Positions 10,061 through 21,351 of a stretch of 32,548 nt of DNA are shown here, piece by piece. The position numbers and the translations under genes were made by a program. This DNA comes from Chara braunii (Eukaryota > Streptophyta > Charophyceae > Charales > Characeae), in the NCBI GenBank assembly GCA_003427395.1, contig BFEA01000045.1, positions 2,559,513-2,592,060 of the forward strand. Reading direction: 5' to 3'. The notes beneath the pieces were generated by a model. The model was not told the DNA's origin, made no database searches, and saw only the letters and a list, made by a program, of their open reading frames with translations. Numbering within the stretch: position 1 is the first letter of the stretch; the number at the start of each line of letters is the position of its first letter.

Positions 10061-10408
10061 ATGAGCGACAGGGAGGACACTAGAGAGGACGACCGGATCC
10101 TGCGATCGGCTAGGCGCTCAATTGCCCATTTGGCTTTAGGACCAGAGGGCGACAGATACCTGTTCCGCCAGCGTAGGGAGAGGCTGCAGCAGAAGAGGAG
10201 AGCTAGAGCAGCAAAGCTTGTAAGCGAAGCCGCAGCTTCGGTAGCCATGGCCGCTTCTGCGCCGCAGAGCTCCCAAGCTAGCAGTTCAGGAGTTGTAGGG
10301 TCAACGGCCGCGCAGACCCGGAGTCAGCCAACTGGTGTAATGGAGAGCCAGGATGAAGTGCCAGGATGCAGCGGAGGCATGCGTAGGCAGCGGAGAAAGA
10401 GAGAATGA
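10061..10408 (+). pseudogene. gag: Gag N-terminus (element 2)
   Basis: It starts at ATG (MSDREDTREDDRILRSARRS) and encodes an Arg-rich, probably helical segment (RQRRERLQQKRRARAAKL), then an Ala/Ser/Gln-rich linker. The frame stops at 10406-10408 in a stretch that contains a local partial duplication (GAGCCAGGATG repeats at about 10345 and 10420). The protein continues at 10465 in another frame, so a frameshift lies in 10409-10464. The Arg-rich character fits an RNA-binding matrix-like part, but no named domain is recognisable. Confidence 0.7.
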
Positions 10409-10464
10409 TTAGGAGAAGAGCCAGGATGCAGTGAAGGCAAGCGGACGTTAGTGAGTTGGAGGAG

Positions 10465-11124
10465 ATGGACAATACAGAGATGGAGGATGACATGAGGACC
10501 ATACGGTCGGTCTTGTTGAGCGTAGTAGAAATGCAAGATCACCAAATGGAGATCTTACAGGACATCCAACAGAGTCTGGCTGTGATAGTCGGGCGAATGC
10601 AGGCGTCACCATCACCGTCCGGGCCCGGTGCCTAGCCCATTGTACATCCTCCTCCTTTTGTCCCACCGGTGGCTGGGGTATCCCCATATACAGCCCCAGC
10701 ATCGGTCCAGACCGTTTCCCTGGGCATGCCATTATCAGGAAGGTTCTCAGCAGGTCCTAGTTTGCAGGTTCCTGTACAGACAATGTTCACCCAACCTCAG
10801 TCGCAGGTTGCCGTAAGCGTGCAGCCTGCTGTCTCGCAGCCTGCACAGCCGCAGGGCACACAGCCCCAGCAGTTAGTGCAGCAGCCTGCACCACGGGGTC
10901 CACAGCCCGGAGTGATGCAGGGATCGAGACAAAGTCAGTGGGTACCAAAGACGGCCATCGCCGCTCCTAAACCCTTCACAGGGGATAAGAGGGGCGAAGA
11001 CCTCGACACTTGGTTGAGGGCAGTGCCAGTCTATGTCAAGTGCAAACTTACCTTGCCGCACGAGGAAGTGCTTGTGGCTGCCTCCTATTTAGAGGGGAGT
11101 GCAGCACGATGGTTGAGTGGTTAA
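10465..11124 (+). pseudogene. gag: Gag middle: coiled coil, Gln/Pro linker, start of capsid core (element 2)
   Basis: The frame starts MDNTEMEDDMRTIRSVLLSV, a probable coiled coil, and hits an in-frame TAG at 10633-10635. It resumes in the same frame with a Pro/Gln/Val-rich linker and then the retrotransposon-gag core: KPFTGDKRGEDLDTWLRAV and LPHEEVLVAASYLEGSAARW. Right after RWLSG the frame meets TAA (11122-11124), while the homologous sequence continues one base back in the next frame. This core is what makes me think of charophyte gag proteins. Confidence 0.82.
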
Positions 11125-11867
11125 AACAACTCCAGGGGTATGGTCATGACTTTCACGTTTGGGCGGTCCCCCAGAAATTGGATGACTTTCTCAAGTTGGT
11201 GGAAGACAGGTGGCACGATCCTCAGGAGGTCCAAAAGGCCACTGACGCGATCTTGACACTGCACACGGGGCAGTTCAAGTCAGTAAGGGAGGCCACTGAC
11301 GCTGTAGAGCGTCTGATCTGTGTCCCTGGGGTTCGCTATGACCCCCAGGTCTTACTCACCTCCTACCTTAGATGCTTTCCCATGCCCCTCAGGAATCAGT
11401 TGGCAGGTGAGGCCAACATCAATATGCACAACTTTCCCTCGTTCAACAAGAAGGTCCTAAACCTAGAGGCGAAGATAGGGCATGGACATAACCCCACGAC
11501 GAATGGTAGGAAGAAGACACTGCCTCCCAACTAGAAGGCGAAGGGTCGCATTATGTTTGTCGATAACGATGGTTCAACCATCGAGTTAGATGACAACTTC
11601 CAGGAAGGAGTAGGTTCAGAGGATGGCAGTGTAGAAGCTTCAGGGGGTGGAGTAGTCGCTGCTGTAGCACAAAAAGGTAAGGCGACCAGTATACGCCGTG
11701 GAGGTTCCCGGTCAAGGAGTCAAGTTGACCCCAATGCTCCTCCATGGGAGAAAGCGGGTCTCACTAAGGACGTGTGGAGAGATCGGTACACACGGTGTCC
11801 GGACCGGTGGGTCCCGAATAACATCCCGTCACTCGAGAGTGTATATAGCCAATTTGTGCACAATTGA
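11098..11867 (+). pseudogene. gag: Gag core, distal part, before the 9.7-kb block (element 2)
   Basis: The frame resumes near 11100 with LKQLQGYGHDFHVWAV and continues through a gag helical core (LDDFLKLVEDRWHDPQE, LLTSYLRCFPMPLRNQL). An in-frame TAG occurs at 11532-11534 (LPPN-stop-KAKGRIMF). It goes on through an acidic and then Ser/Arg-rich linker to PPWEKAGLTKDVWRDRY, which in element 1 lies directly before the zinc knuckle. Here no knuckle follows: the frame ends at 11867 and non-coding DNA begins. The knuckle appears only at 21793. Confidence 0.8.
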
Positions 11868-12360
11868 AAAATCTGGAGTAAGGAGACGAGAGAGAGAGAA
11901 GACAAGGGACTAGGCCGCCGGAAGGAACGGCTGCCTGGGTTGAGAACCACAGGGGAAAGAACCAGCGACGGCAAGCAAGTAAGCGCGAGGACATGGGCAC
12001 ATAGGGGCGTAGCATGAGGCCAGGAGGGCCACTGGAATTCGGCATGACTAAGGCCGAGGGGCCGTTAACTTGCAAAATGCGGCGGGGCGGACGACGAGAG
12101 AATAAGGCAGTCGGGAGGTGGACGGCCCCGGTGACCGTGGGACGCTAGAAAATAAGGGGCCAACATGAAGGCCGCCCATGGCAATTAGCAAGAACCTCGG
12201 ATTGTAGGCCCCGCGGTCAGAGAAAACCGGAGCGCGCGAGGCCGAGAAAAGACAAGAGAAAGGGGGTCGCCATGGGGTGGCAGACGCCCAAGGAACGTGG
12301 GACACCTTGGGGGGAAATGCGCCAGGGGCCACGTGTCACTAAGTAAAAATAATGGTATAC

Positions 12361-12490
12361 GGGACAAAATATGTCGGGGACCGCCGGCGGGACAAAGTGT
12401 TGGGGACCGTCGACGGGACAAAGTGTTGGGGACCACGGGCGGGACAAAGTGTCGAGACCGCCGGCGGGACAAGTGGCGGGGACATCAAAA
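12361..12490 (+). repeat. 26-bp GC-rich minisatellite
   Basis: Units of 25-28 bp start at 12361, 12389, 12415, 12441 and 12466. Each begins GGGACAAAGTGT or a close variant and ends near CCGCCGGC. The last unit is degenerate. Confidence 0.85.
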
Positions 12491-13163
12491 GGCTTCAAGA
12501 GAAAACGACGGAGCGACACAAGGGGAAAATAATTAAAACGAGGTGCACCGTCAAGATCGAAGATCCTGACGGCCAAAAATATTCGCACCGCTAGTGCTAG
12601 CAAACGAAAAGGCCAAAAGGAAAAGAAAAAGTAAAGAAACTTATAGTGGGAGGTGTGGGACCAAAAAATCTCGGATCAGCCCGCCCTCAAGAAAATGGAG
12701 TCAAAAGAGACCCTATCTAAAAAATAGGCCTCCGGGAGAAAATCGGAGAAGGAGGGGCCACTGTGGGGGGAAAATAGAGGTAAAAGGAAGCTCCCATGGG
12801 CATGAGGAGGCCTTTATTGCAGTCCGAGATATAACGGACTGCACCTTGGGCATAGGAAGGGCAAAAACTAAGAGGAAGGGCCTAGAAAAGGGCCTTAACG
12901 GCCACTTGACACTTGGCATGCTAGAAAAAGAAAGAAAAGAAAAGAAAAATGTGGGAGAATAAGACAAAAAGAGTAAGAGGGAGTGAGTGAGTTGGCCGTC
13001 AGTAGGGGCTCCCACAGTAGGGACTGGCATGTCCCTACTATCCAAAAAACGAGGAAAAAGAAAAGAAAAGAAAAGATAAAAGGGCACTAATGACCAAAAA
13101 CAACAACCTAGGGTGATGCATTTGTGACCAAATTCATTCTGGCATATGTCGGTTACAAAGTGT

Positions 13164-13198
13164 CTTGATTTTCTCTTGATTTTGCAGAGAAAATCAAG
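13164..13198. repeat. 12-bp perfect inverted repeat
   Basis: CTTGATTTTCTC (13164-13175) and GAGAAAATCAAG (13187-13198) are separated by 11 bases. The RNA or single strand could form a stable hairpin. Confidence 0.85.
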
Positions 13199-13214
13199 AA
13201 AAATCAAGGCCCCA

Positions 13215-13700
13215 TGCAACCGAAATACAACAGATTACATGGGGGAGGAGAAACGCATGTTTTAGGTGCATCCGGAGCCAAAATTGAGCTCGGGTGCACT
13301 CGGAAGTTGGTCGTTTCTTTTTCTTTCAGTTGAGGGTTAGATGTGGGGTATTGAGGCTAAGGAATTGACCCCTATTGCAGTCCGAGTTGCAACGGACTGC
13401 ATGGCGAAGGGAAAACACATGTTTTAAGTGCATAAGGAGCCAATATTGAGCCCGGATGCACTTGGGAATTAAACGCTTCATTTTCTTCTAGTATGGGGCA
13501 AGTTCTGGGGCTGTGGTACTAGGAAAATGACCATGAATGCAGTCCGAGAAATAACGGACTGCATGAGGATGCCTAGGTTAAGGGAAAATGAGTCACGGCA
13601 AGCCCAAAAGGCTAGAAAAAAGTGATTTCGGCATGGCCCAAGTAGAGACAGTAAACGGCAACCGTGAGATGAGATCTCACGGCCAAGAAAAATCGACACA
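13215..13700 (+). repeat. About 162-bp tandem units carrying the hairpin
   Basis: The hairpin recurs at 13215 (degenerate), 13377 and 13539. The flanking text repeats with it: ACGCATGTTTTAGGTGCAT near 13253 matches ACACATGTTTTAAGTGCAT about 161 bp later, and ATTGAGCTCGGGTGCACT matches ATTGAGCCCGGATGCACT. A similar 163-bp step separates 14081 and 14244. Confidence 0.7.
13662..13682. repeat. 9-bp perfect inverted repeat, 3-nt loop
   Basis: CCGTGAGAT and ATCTCACGG flank GAG. A similar inverted repeat (TGAGATC A GATCTCA) is at 14627-14641 in related surroundings. Confidence 0.85.
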
Positions 13701-15662
13701 CATATGGCACCTAAGGAAGGGATATTGGAACTACCAAGGGCAAGGAGGTCCCAAAATAAAAATGGGACACCATCCGAGATGTTGCCGGGGACTAAGTGGG
13801 CCCAAATAATAATAGTCGAAAAATGGGACACGCGCCGACGGGACTACCGGAGGGACAAGAAAACAGAACTAATACGGAGGGGAATGGCCGGGACTTGAGA
13901 TGTCCCAAGGGAACCGTGAGTCAACACAAGAAATAATCGCACAAGCAAATGGCATCATCAAGATCGAGGATCTAGACGTTGGAAAATATTAGCACCACTA
14001 GTGCAAGCAGTAGTGGGGACGAGTAAGAGATTCATGAGAGAAAAGAAAGTGACATATAATAGTGTTGGGAGGGCTTCCCAGCAGTCCGAGATATCCCGGA
14101 CTAGCTAGGCATGAGAAAATAGAGCCTCTAGGGGCTCAACATGGGAAAAAGATTGTCCAAGGAAAATCGGAGCAAAGGGGGCTCAAAATTGGGACTAACA
14201 AAGGCAAAATTGAGCCCCCTAGGAGCATGGGGGTGCCATTATTGTAATCCGAGCTATAACGACCAACTGATGAGTTTGAATCTGGTCATGGATGAGGATC
14301 CATGGCCTAGAAAAAAACTCAACAGCTAGTTGACACTTGTCACATCAAAAATAAAAGAAAAAGAAAAGAAAATGAGAGAAAATGGAGGGAGAATGAGACA
14401 AAAGGCGAGAAAAGGGTGGAGGAGAATGTGTCGGCCTATTGGGACTTGCACAGTAGGGACTGGCAGGTCCCCACTGTGACCTCATCCCTCCTAGAATGAG
14501 GGAGTGTAATCCGGATTGCAGTGATATGGCCCTTGGGGCCATATCTCCACAAAATCTGAATTCAAGAGAGAAAAATAAGGGAAAATGCAAAAGGGAGATG
14601 ATCGTTTTTTTTGTGGACTATGGATCTGAGATCAGATCTCATGGCGAAGAGGAACTAGCCGTTTTTTGTGGGCCAGCCCAAAATGAGGTGGCAGCCCAAA
14701 ATGGAAAGAAACAAAAGAGGGAAAAAGATAAAAATGTGCATTTGGCCCAAAAAGAGAGTCAGATGCACCAAAAGTTGAAAAATTGAACTTGGGAGCCCAA
14801 ATTTGAAGAAAGGATTACTTGGGGGTAGCTCGGAATATTGTTGGTCCTGGATCTCAACCGGATCCAAGGCAGAAACTGCACCGAGGCATGGGAAAATACC
14901 TCGGCCCACTAAAAATGGGGTAGAAACTGAAAAAATCGAGAAAAGGCCCACTAGGTCTTTTTCTCTCAAGTAAGGCTGCCCCTTGGGCACTAGGACCCAA
15001 GGGGGCAGCATTTTGGAAATGGAAAAGAGGCGGAACGAGGCAAAGAGGCATTCCGAGTTGGTAGCGGTCACTTGGACTGCATGTACTTGGCCAAAATGAG
15101 GGCCAGGTACATCTGGAAGGGCCTAGTGGTGGAATTTTGCCTTGGGGGTACCTCGGTTCACCTCAAGGCACATGGAGAGGCCCATGGGCTGGCCGGACTG
15201 CTGGTTTCAGCCTACATAAGTTGGGGATTNAGTCCGCCACACTCACATTTGCATGAGGAGTGCCCATGCTGCCCAAGTGAGCTCATAGGAGCACTTTCCC
15301 ACTTGGAGAGAGGAGAGGGGAACCCCTACNANTTGGAGAGCTTAGAGGAGACTGTGAGCTNGGAGANAGAGCTCTAGAGGTTAGTGGAGGTGAGGCTGGC
15401 CTAGGGAGGTGATCCGCCATAGCCCCCACGGTGTGAGGAAGAGAGACAGGCTAGATGGAGTCTCATTAACCTTTGTAGAGGGAAGGACTCCATAGCCATA
15501 GAAGGAGAAGCTTGCCATAGCTTGGGTAGAGTTGNGAGAGGAAGGANAGAGGGGNTTGANGAAGANGAGAGTCATAGNNAANGTGGTACTTGGGCAAGAG
15601 AGAAGAAGCTTCATCAAGGTTGGGGCTCCATCTCCAAGACCACAAGGAGGTGAGTGGAAAGG

Positions 15663-15925
15663 AGGAGATCCTTCTCCTTCTCCTCCTCCTTCTCCTCCTT
15701 CTTCTTCTCCTTCTTCTTCTTCTCCTTCTTCCTCGTCCTTCCTCTTCTTCTTCTTCTTCTTCTTCTTCTTCTTTTTCCTCTTCTTCGTTTTTCCCTCCTC
15801 CTTCCCCTTCTTCTTCTTCTTCTTCTTCGACCTCTTCTTCCTCTTCTTCTTCTTCTTGTTCTTCTCCTTCTCCTTCTTCCTCTCCTTCTTCTTCTTCTTC
15901 TTCTTCTTCTTCTTCTCCTTCCTAG
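15663..15925. repeat. CTT/CTC pyrimidine microsatellite
   Basis: About 260 bp of CTT with interspersed TCC and TTT. All long open frames here (Ser/Leu/Phe on the plus strand, Arg/Glu on the minus) are products of the repeat. Confidence 0.97.
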
Positions 15926-17410
15926 AACCACTGGTCTAGCTCATGCTTTTCACTCACATGGTAGTAGGTGATGTCCCGATTCTTCCTTGGTTGATCTCAT
16001 GCTTCAAACTTGCGTTTTGATCTAGTTTAACTCATGATTTTCACTCACATAGTAGTAGGTAAAGTTCTGATTCTTCCTTGGTTGATCTCCTGCTTCAAAC
16101 TTGTGTTTTGATCTAGTCTAGCACATGCTTTTCACTCACATCGTAGTAGGTGATGTCCCAATTCTTCCTTGGTTGATCTCACGCGTCAAACTTGTGTTTT
16201 GATCTAGTCTAGCTCATGCTTTTCATTCATATAGTAGATGGTGATGTTCCGATTCTTCCTTGGTTGATCTCATGCTTGAAACTTGTGTTTTGATCTAATC
16301 TAGCTCATGTTTTTCATTCATATATTAGATGGTGATGTCCCGATTCTTCATTGGTTGATCTCGTGTTTCAATCTTGTGTTTTGATCTAGTCCAACTCATT
16401 CTTTTCACTCACATAGTGGTAGGTGATGTCCCGATTCTTCCTTGGTTGATCTCATGCTTCCAACATGTGTTTTGATCTAGTCTAGCTCATGCTTTTCACT
16501 CACGTAGTAGTAGGTGATGTCGCGATTCTTCCTTGGTTGGTCTCACGCTTCAAACTTGTGTTTTGATCTAGTCTAGCTAATGCTTTTCATTCATATAGTA
16601 GATGGTGATGTTCCGATTCTTCATTGGTTGATCTCATGCTTCAATCTTGTGTTTTGATCTAGTCGAACTCATGCTTTTCACCCACATGGTAGTAGGTGAT
16701 GTCCCGATTCTTCCTTGGTTGATCTCATGATTCAAACTTGTGTTTTGATTTAGTCTAACTCGTGCTTTTCACTCACATAGTAGTAGGTGATGTCCCGATT
16801 CTTCCTTGGTTGATCTCATGCTTCAAACTTGTGTTTTGATCTAGTCTAGCTCATGCTTTTCACTCACATGGTAGTAGGTGATGTCCCGATTCTTCCTTGG
16901 TTGATCTCATGCTTCAAACTTGAATTTGGATCTAGTCTAACTCATGATTTTCACTCACATAGTAGTAGGTGATATCCCGATTCTTCATTGGTTGATCTCA
17001 TGCCTTAAACTTGTGGTTTGATCTAGTCTAGCTCATGCTTTTCATTCATATGGTAAAAGGTGATGTTCCGATTCTTCCTTGGTTGATCTCATGCTTCAAA
17101 CTTGTGTTTAATTCTAGTCTAGCGCTTTTCACTCACATCGTAGTAGGTGGGGTTCCGATTCTTCCTTGGTTGATCTCGTGCTTCAATCTTGTGATTTGAT
17201 CTTGTCTAGCTCATGCTTTTGACTCCTACGGTAATTGGTGATGTTCCAATTCTTCCTTGGTTGATCTCATGCTTCAATCCTGTGTTTTGATCTAGTCTAG
17301 CTCATGCTTTTCACTCACATAGTAGTAGGTGATCTCCCGATTCTTCCTTGGTTGATCTCATGCTTCAATCTTGTGTTTTGATCTAGTTTAGCTCATGCTT
17401 TCACCCCCAT
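15926..17410 (+). repeat. 91-bp satellite array
   Basis: About 16 head-to-tail monomers. The block GATTCTTCCTTGGTTGATCT starts at 15979, 16069, 16160, 16251, 16342, 16433, 16524, 16615 and 16706, a strict 90-91-bp step, and continues to the end. Monomers include TCTAGCTCATGCTTTTCACT and GTAGTAGGTGATGT. They differ by point changes and a few small indels, and are most divergent at the right end. Confidence 0.97.
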
Positions 17411-17560
17411 AGTAGTTAGTAGTGTTCTGGTTCTCTCTTGGCTGTTCAACTTCTCATATGTATGTGCCTTCACTCCCCTCTTGTCAAGTTCATACTCTTG
17501 GTAGTATTCCGGTCCTCATTTGCCTATTCAACTTCTCATGTGTATGTGATGAAGTTTTGC
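17411..17560 (+). repeat. Transition zone between the two satellites
   Basis: Two related segments of about 82 bp share TTCAACTTCTCATRTGTATGTG (near 17446 and 17527). They do not clearly belong to either array, and may be strongly diverged monomers or old boundary sequence. Confidence 0.55.
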
Positions 17561-20390
17561 TGCTGCTGTTCAGTCCGGTTCACCCCATGTGACGTGACAC
17601 TTTTCATCTAGCTGTTCCGTGACTTGATGTGTATGTGTTGTACGTAGGTTGCTGCAGTTGGTGTTGTTCACCCCATGTGATGTGACAGTTCGCCTCTAGT
17701 TGTTCCGTGACTTTATTATGTATGTGCTGTAGGTAGGATGCTGCATTTCAGTCCTATTCACCCCATGTGATGTGACACTCGACCTCTAGCTGTTCCGTGA
17801 TTTTGCTGTGTATGTGCGGTAGGTAGTTTGTTGTCGATCAGTGTTGTTCACTCCATGTGATGTGACACTCTACCTCTAGCTGTTCCGTGACTTTGCTGTG
17901 TATGTGCCGTAGGAAGGTTGCTGCAGTTCACTGTTGTTCACCCCGTGTGATGTGACAGTCTGCCTCTAGCTATTCCGTGACTTTCTTATGTATGTGTTGT
18001 AGGTAGGATGCTGCAGTTCAGTCCTATTCACCCCATGTGATGCGACACTCGACCTCTAGCTGTTCCGTGATTTTGCTCTGTATGTGCTGTAGGTAGTTCG
18101 CTGCAGTTCAGTGTTGTTCACTCCATGTGATGTCACACTCTACCTCTCGCTGTTCCGTGACTTTGTTGTGTATGTGATGTAGGAATGTTGCTGCAGTTCA
18201 GTGTTGTTCACGCCATGTGATGTGATAGTCTGCCTCTAGCTGTTCCGTGACTTTGTTATGTATATGTTGTAGGTAGGATGTTGCAGTTCAGTCCTATTCA
18301 CCCCATGTGATGTGACACTCGACCTCTAGCTGTTCCGTGATTTTGCTGTGTATCTGTTCCGTGACTTTGTTATGTATGTGTTGTAGGTAGGATACTGCAG
18401 TTCAGTCCTATTCACCCCATGTGATATGACACTCGACCTCTAGTTGTTCCGTGATTTTGTTATGTATGTGCTGTATGTAGTTTGTTGCAGTTCAGTGTTG
18501 TTCACGCCATGTGATGTGACACTCTACCTCTAGCTGATCCGTGATTTTGCTGTATATGTGCTGTAGGTAGTTTGCTGCAGTTCAGTCCTGTTCACCCCAT
18601 GTAACATGACACTCTACCCCTAGCTGTTCCATGACTTGTGCATGTGTGTGTTGTAGGTAGGGTGCTGCAGTCCAGTCATGTTCACCCCATGTGATGTGAC
18701 ACTCTACCTCTAGCTGTTTCGTGACTTTGCTGTGCATGTGTTGTGGGTAGTTTGCTGCAGTTCAGTGTTGTTCACCCCATGTGATGTGATAGTCTGCCTC
18801 TAGCTGTTCCGTGACTTTGTTATGTATGTGATGTAGGTAGGTTGCTGCTGTTCAGTCCTAACTTCACTGTGTGATGTGACAGTCCATCCCTAGCTGTTCC
18901 ATGACTTGTGCGTGTATGTGCTGTAGGTAGGTTGTTGCAGTTCAGTCATGTTCAACCCATGTAATGTGACACTCTACCTCTAGCTGTTCCGTGACTTTGT
19001 TGTGCATGCGCTGTAGGTAGTTTGCTGCAGTTCAGTTTTGTTCACCCAATGCGATGTGACAGTCTGCCTCAAGTTGTTCGGTAACTTTGTTATGTATGTG
19101 TTGTAGGAAGTTTGTTGCAGTTCAGTCCTGTTCACCCCATGTGATGTAACAGTCTGCCTCTAGCTATTACGTGACCTTGTTATGTATGTGCTGTAGGTAG
19201 TTTGTTGCAGTTCAGTGCTGTTCACTCCATGTGATGTGACACTCTACCTCTAGCTGTTCCGTGACTTTGTTGTGTATGTGTTGTAGGTAGTTTGCTGCAG
19301 TTCAGTGTTGTTCACCCCATGTGATGTGACACTCTACCTCTAGCTTGTCCGTGACTTTGCTGTGTATGTGCAGTAGGTAGTTTGCTGCAGTTAAGTGTTG
19401 TTCACCCCATGTGATGTGACAGTTCGCCTCTAGCTGTTCCGTGACTTTGTTATGTATTTGCTGTAGGTAGGTTGTTGTTGTTCAGTCCTAACTTCACTGT
19501 GTTGTGACAGTCCATCCCTAGCTATGCCGTGACTTGTGCATGTGTGTGTTGTAGGTAGGTTGTTGCTGTTCAGTCCCAACTTCACTGCGTGGTGTGACAG
19601 TCCACCCCTAGCTGTTCCGTGACTTGTGCATGTATGTGTTGTAAGGTAGGTTGCTGCTGTTCAGTCCTAACGTCACTGTGTGATGTGACAGTCCATCCCT
19701 GGCTGTTCCGTGACTTGTGCATGTGTGTGCTGTAGGTAGGTTGCTGTTGTTCAGTCCCAACTTCACTGCATGATGTGACAGTCCATCCCTAGCTGTTCCG
19801 TGACTCATGTGTGTGTTTGTTATAGGTAGGTTGTTGTTGTTCAGTCCTAACTTCACTGTGTGGAGTGACAGTCCACCCCTAGCTGTTCCGTGATTTGTGT
19901 ATGTGTGTGCTGTAGGTAGGTTGCTGTTGTTCAGTCCCAACTTCGCTGTGTGATGTGTCAGTCTACCTCTAGCTGTTCCGTGACTTTGCAATGTATGTGT
20001 TGTAGGTAGGTTGTTGCAGTTCAGTCCTGTTCACCCCATGTGATGTGACACTCTACCTGTAGCTGTTTCGTGACTTTGTTGTGTATGTGTTGTAGGTAGT
20101 TGGCTGCAGTTCAGTGCTGTTCACCCCATGTGATGTGAGAGTCTGCCTCTAGCTGTTCCGTGACTTTGTTATTTGTGTGTTGTAGGTAGTTTGTTGCAGT
20201 TCAGTCATGCTCACCCCATGTGATGTGACATTCTGCCTCTAGCTGTTGCGTGACTTTGTTATGTATGTGTTGTAGGTGGTTTGTTGCAGTTCAGTTCTGT
20301 TCTCTCCATGTGATGGGACACTCAACTCCAAGCTGTTTCGTGACTCTGTTATGTATGTGCTGTAGGTAATGCGGGAGTGTAGTCTTTTCG
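17561..20390 (+). repeat. 90-bp satellite array
   Basis: About 31 head-to-tail monomers. The block CCCATGTGATGTGACA recurs at an exact 90-bp step in the first part (17671, 17761, 17851, 17941, 18031, 18121, 18211, 18301). Other conserved parts are CTCTAGCTGTTCCGTGACTT and TGTAGGTAG. A second monomer subtype with AACTTCACTGTGTGATGTGA and GTCCATCCCTAGCTG appears at about 18850 and 19480-19960. A truncated monomer lies near 18350. An antisense open frame of 127 codons at 19608-19991 exists only because the monomer length is a multiple of three. Confidence 0.97.
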
Positions 20391-20562
20391 TGCTTGGTGA
20401 AATGTTGATTCTCCCTGATTGCCTGCTTAGCATCACACCTGTGCGTGTTCTAGGTTAGATTGCGGAGTTCAGTCTTCCCTTACTCTGTAGTGGGCCGGCT
20501 CCATACTTGTACGAAGGGGCGGTAGGTCAAAGTGGGGGTAGCGCTTGATTAGGATTAGGGGG

Positions 20563-20565
<3 letters not shown>
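20391..20565. other. Spacer after the satellite
   Basis: Degenerate last monomers fade into unassigned sequence. No gene seen. Confidence 0.5.

Positions 20566-20629
<64 letters not shown>
20566..20629. repeat. (CT)n microsatellite
   Basis: About 31 perfect CT units. Confidence 0.98.
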
Positions 20630-20631
<2 letters not shown>

Positions 20632-21304
20632 CTTGTCACCTTCCCGCTCTCGTTCTCTCTTCTCGGCATGTAACGAACCCCGCTCCTCACCTGCTACATT
20701 GCCAGGGAACGAACCGCGAAAAGGAATCAGCTTCACTTGGTGGAAAAAGAGGACAAGGGGGAGGCTGCTGGTCCCTTGTGCCACCAAGAAGGGAAAGGAG
20801 GTGAAGAGGCATCGGAGAGATTGAGACAAAACCGGAAATGGATTGAAAGGAGTACGTTTGAAAGGACCAGGTCAGTTGACTCAACCAGAACCCAGACCGC
20901 ATGACTATGAAAAGAAGAGAGCTTGGTTGTGCTTGACGAAAGGAATGGGGCAAGACAAAGCATCAAAGGAAAAGTAGGCATGCGGGAAGGGCTATGTGTT
21001 GACCCCAATGGGGGATTGTACCGGTCTTTGCCTTTGTGTGGGANTGTGCAGGTGAGTAGCTTGGGATGACTTGAGTGGGACTGGGTCGGGGACACGTAGG
21101 CGAGAGGGGGGAGAGATAAACGGATGGAGGGGCCTTAGGCCCTAGTGCGAACTCCACCGCGGCAGGTCTTGGTGTATGAAGCTTTGGGCAAAGGGTCGAC
21201 GGAGGGGCGTGGCCTTGCATGATGAAAGAGTGGAGTGATTCTTTGCATGCAACATGAAAGCCCGAAAAGACTAAGGGCAGGCAACGGGACTATGGACGGG
21301 ATGC

Positions 21305-21351
<47 letters not shown>

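Larger units (their letters stand above)
12819..14265. repeat. Family of GCAGTCCG...CGGACTGC hairpins
   Basis: Near-identical inverted repeats with 8-bp arms and an 8-nt loop occur at 12819-12842, 13377-13400 and 13539-13562. A copy with a damaged right arm is at 14081-14102. Degenerate copies lie near 13215 and 14244. In the three intact copies the loops differ (AGATATAA, AGTTGCAA, AGAAATAA) while both arms are kept. Confidence 0.85.
11868..15662. other. Non-coding, purine-rich, hairpin-rich block inside element 2
   Basis: No gene supported. The plus strand is rich in A and G, with many GAAAAG runs. It contains a 26-bp minisatellite, a family of GCAGTCCG hairpins, approximately 162-bp repeats, and traces of a 1.41-1.44-kb duplication (for example TCAAGATCGA at about 12552 and 13960; CAGTAGGGACTGGCA at 13015 and 14451). 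Other strong inverted repeats lie at 13164-13198, 13662-13682 and 14627-14641. Ambiguous bases cluster at 15230-15581. Confidence 0.75.

Noticed and set aside
12048-12603. Antisense ORFs of 94-128 codons
   Set aside because: They are shadows of the GC-rich 26-bp minisatellite and purine-rich DNA.
14266-14290. CTGATGAG as a second hammerhead core
   Set aside because: No GAAA block or paired stem follows within a usable distance.
15532-15971. Several 100-135-codon ORFs on both strands
   Set aside because: They are translations of the CTT/CTC microsatellite and its complement and contain N bases.
19608-19991. 127-codon antisense ORF with repeated HGTARGGLS-type units
   Set aside because: It is the 90-bp satellite read in a frame that is open because 90 is divisible by three.
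15926-20390. CRISPR array
   Set aside because: The repeats are continuous 90-91-bp monomers with no unique spacers, in a eukaryotic context.
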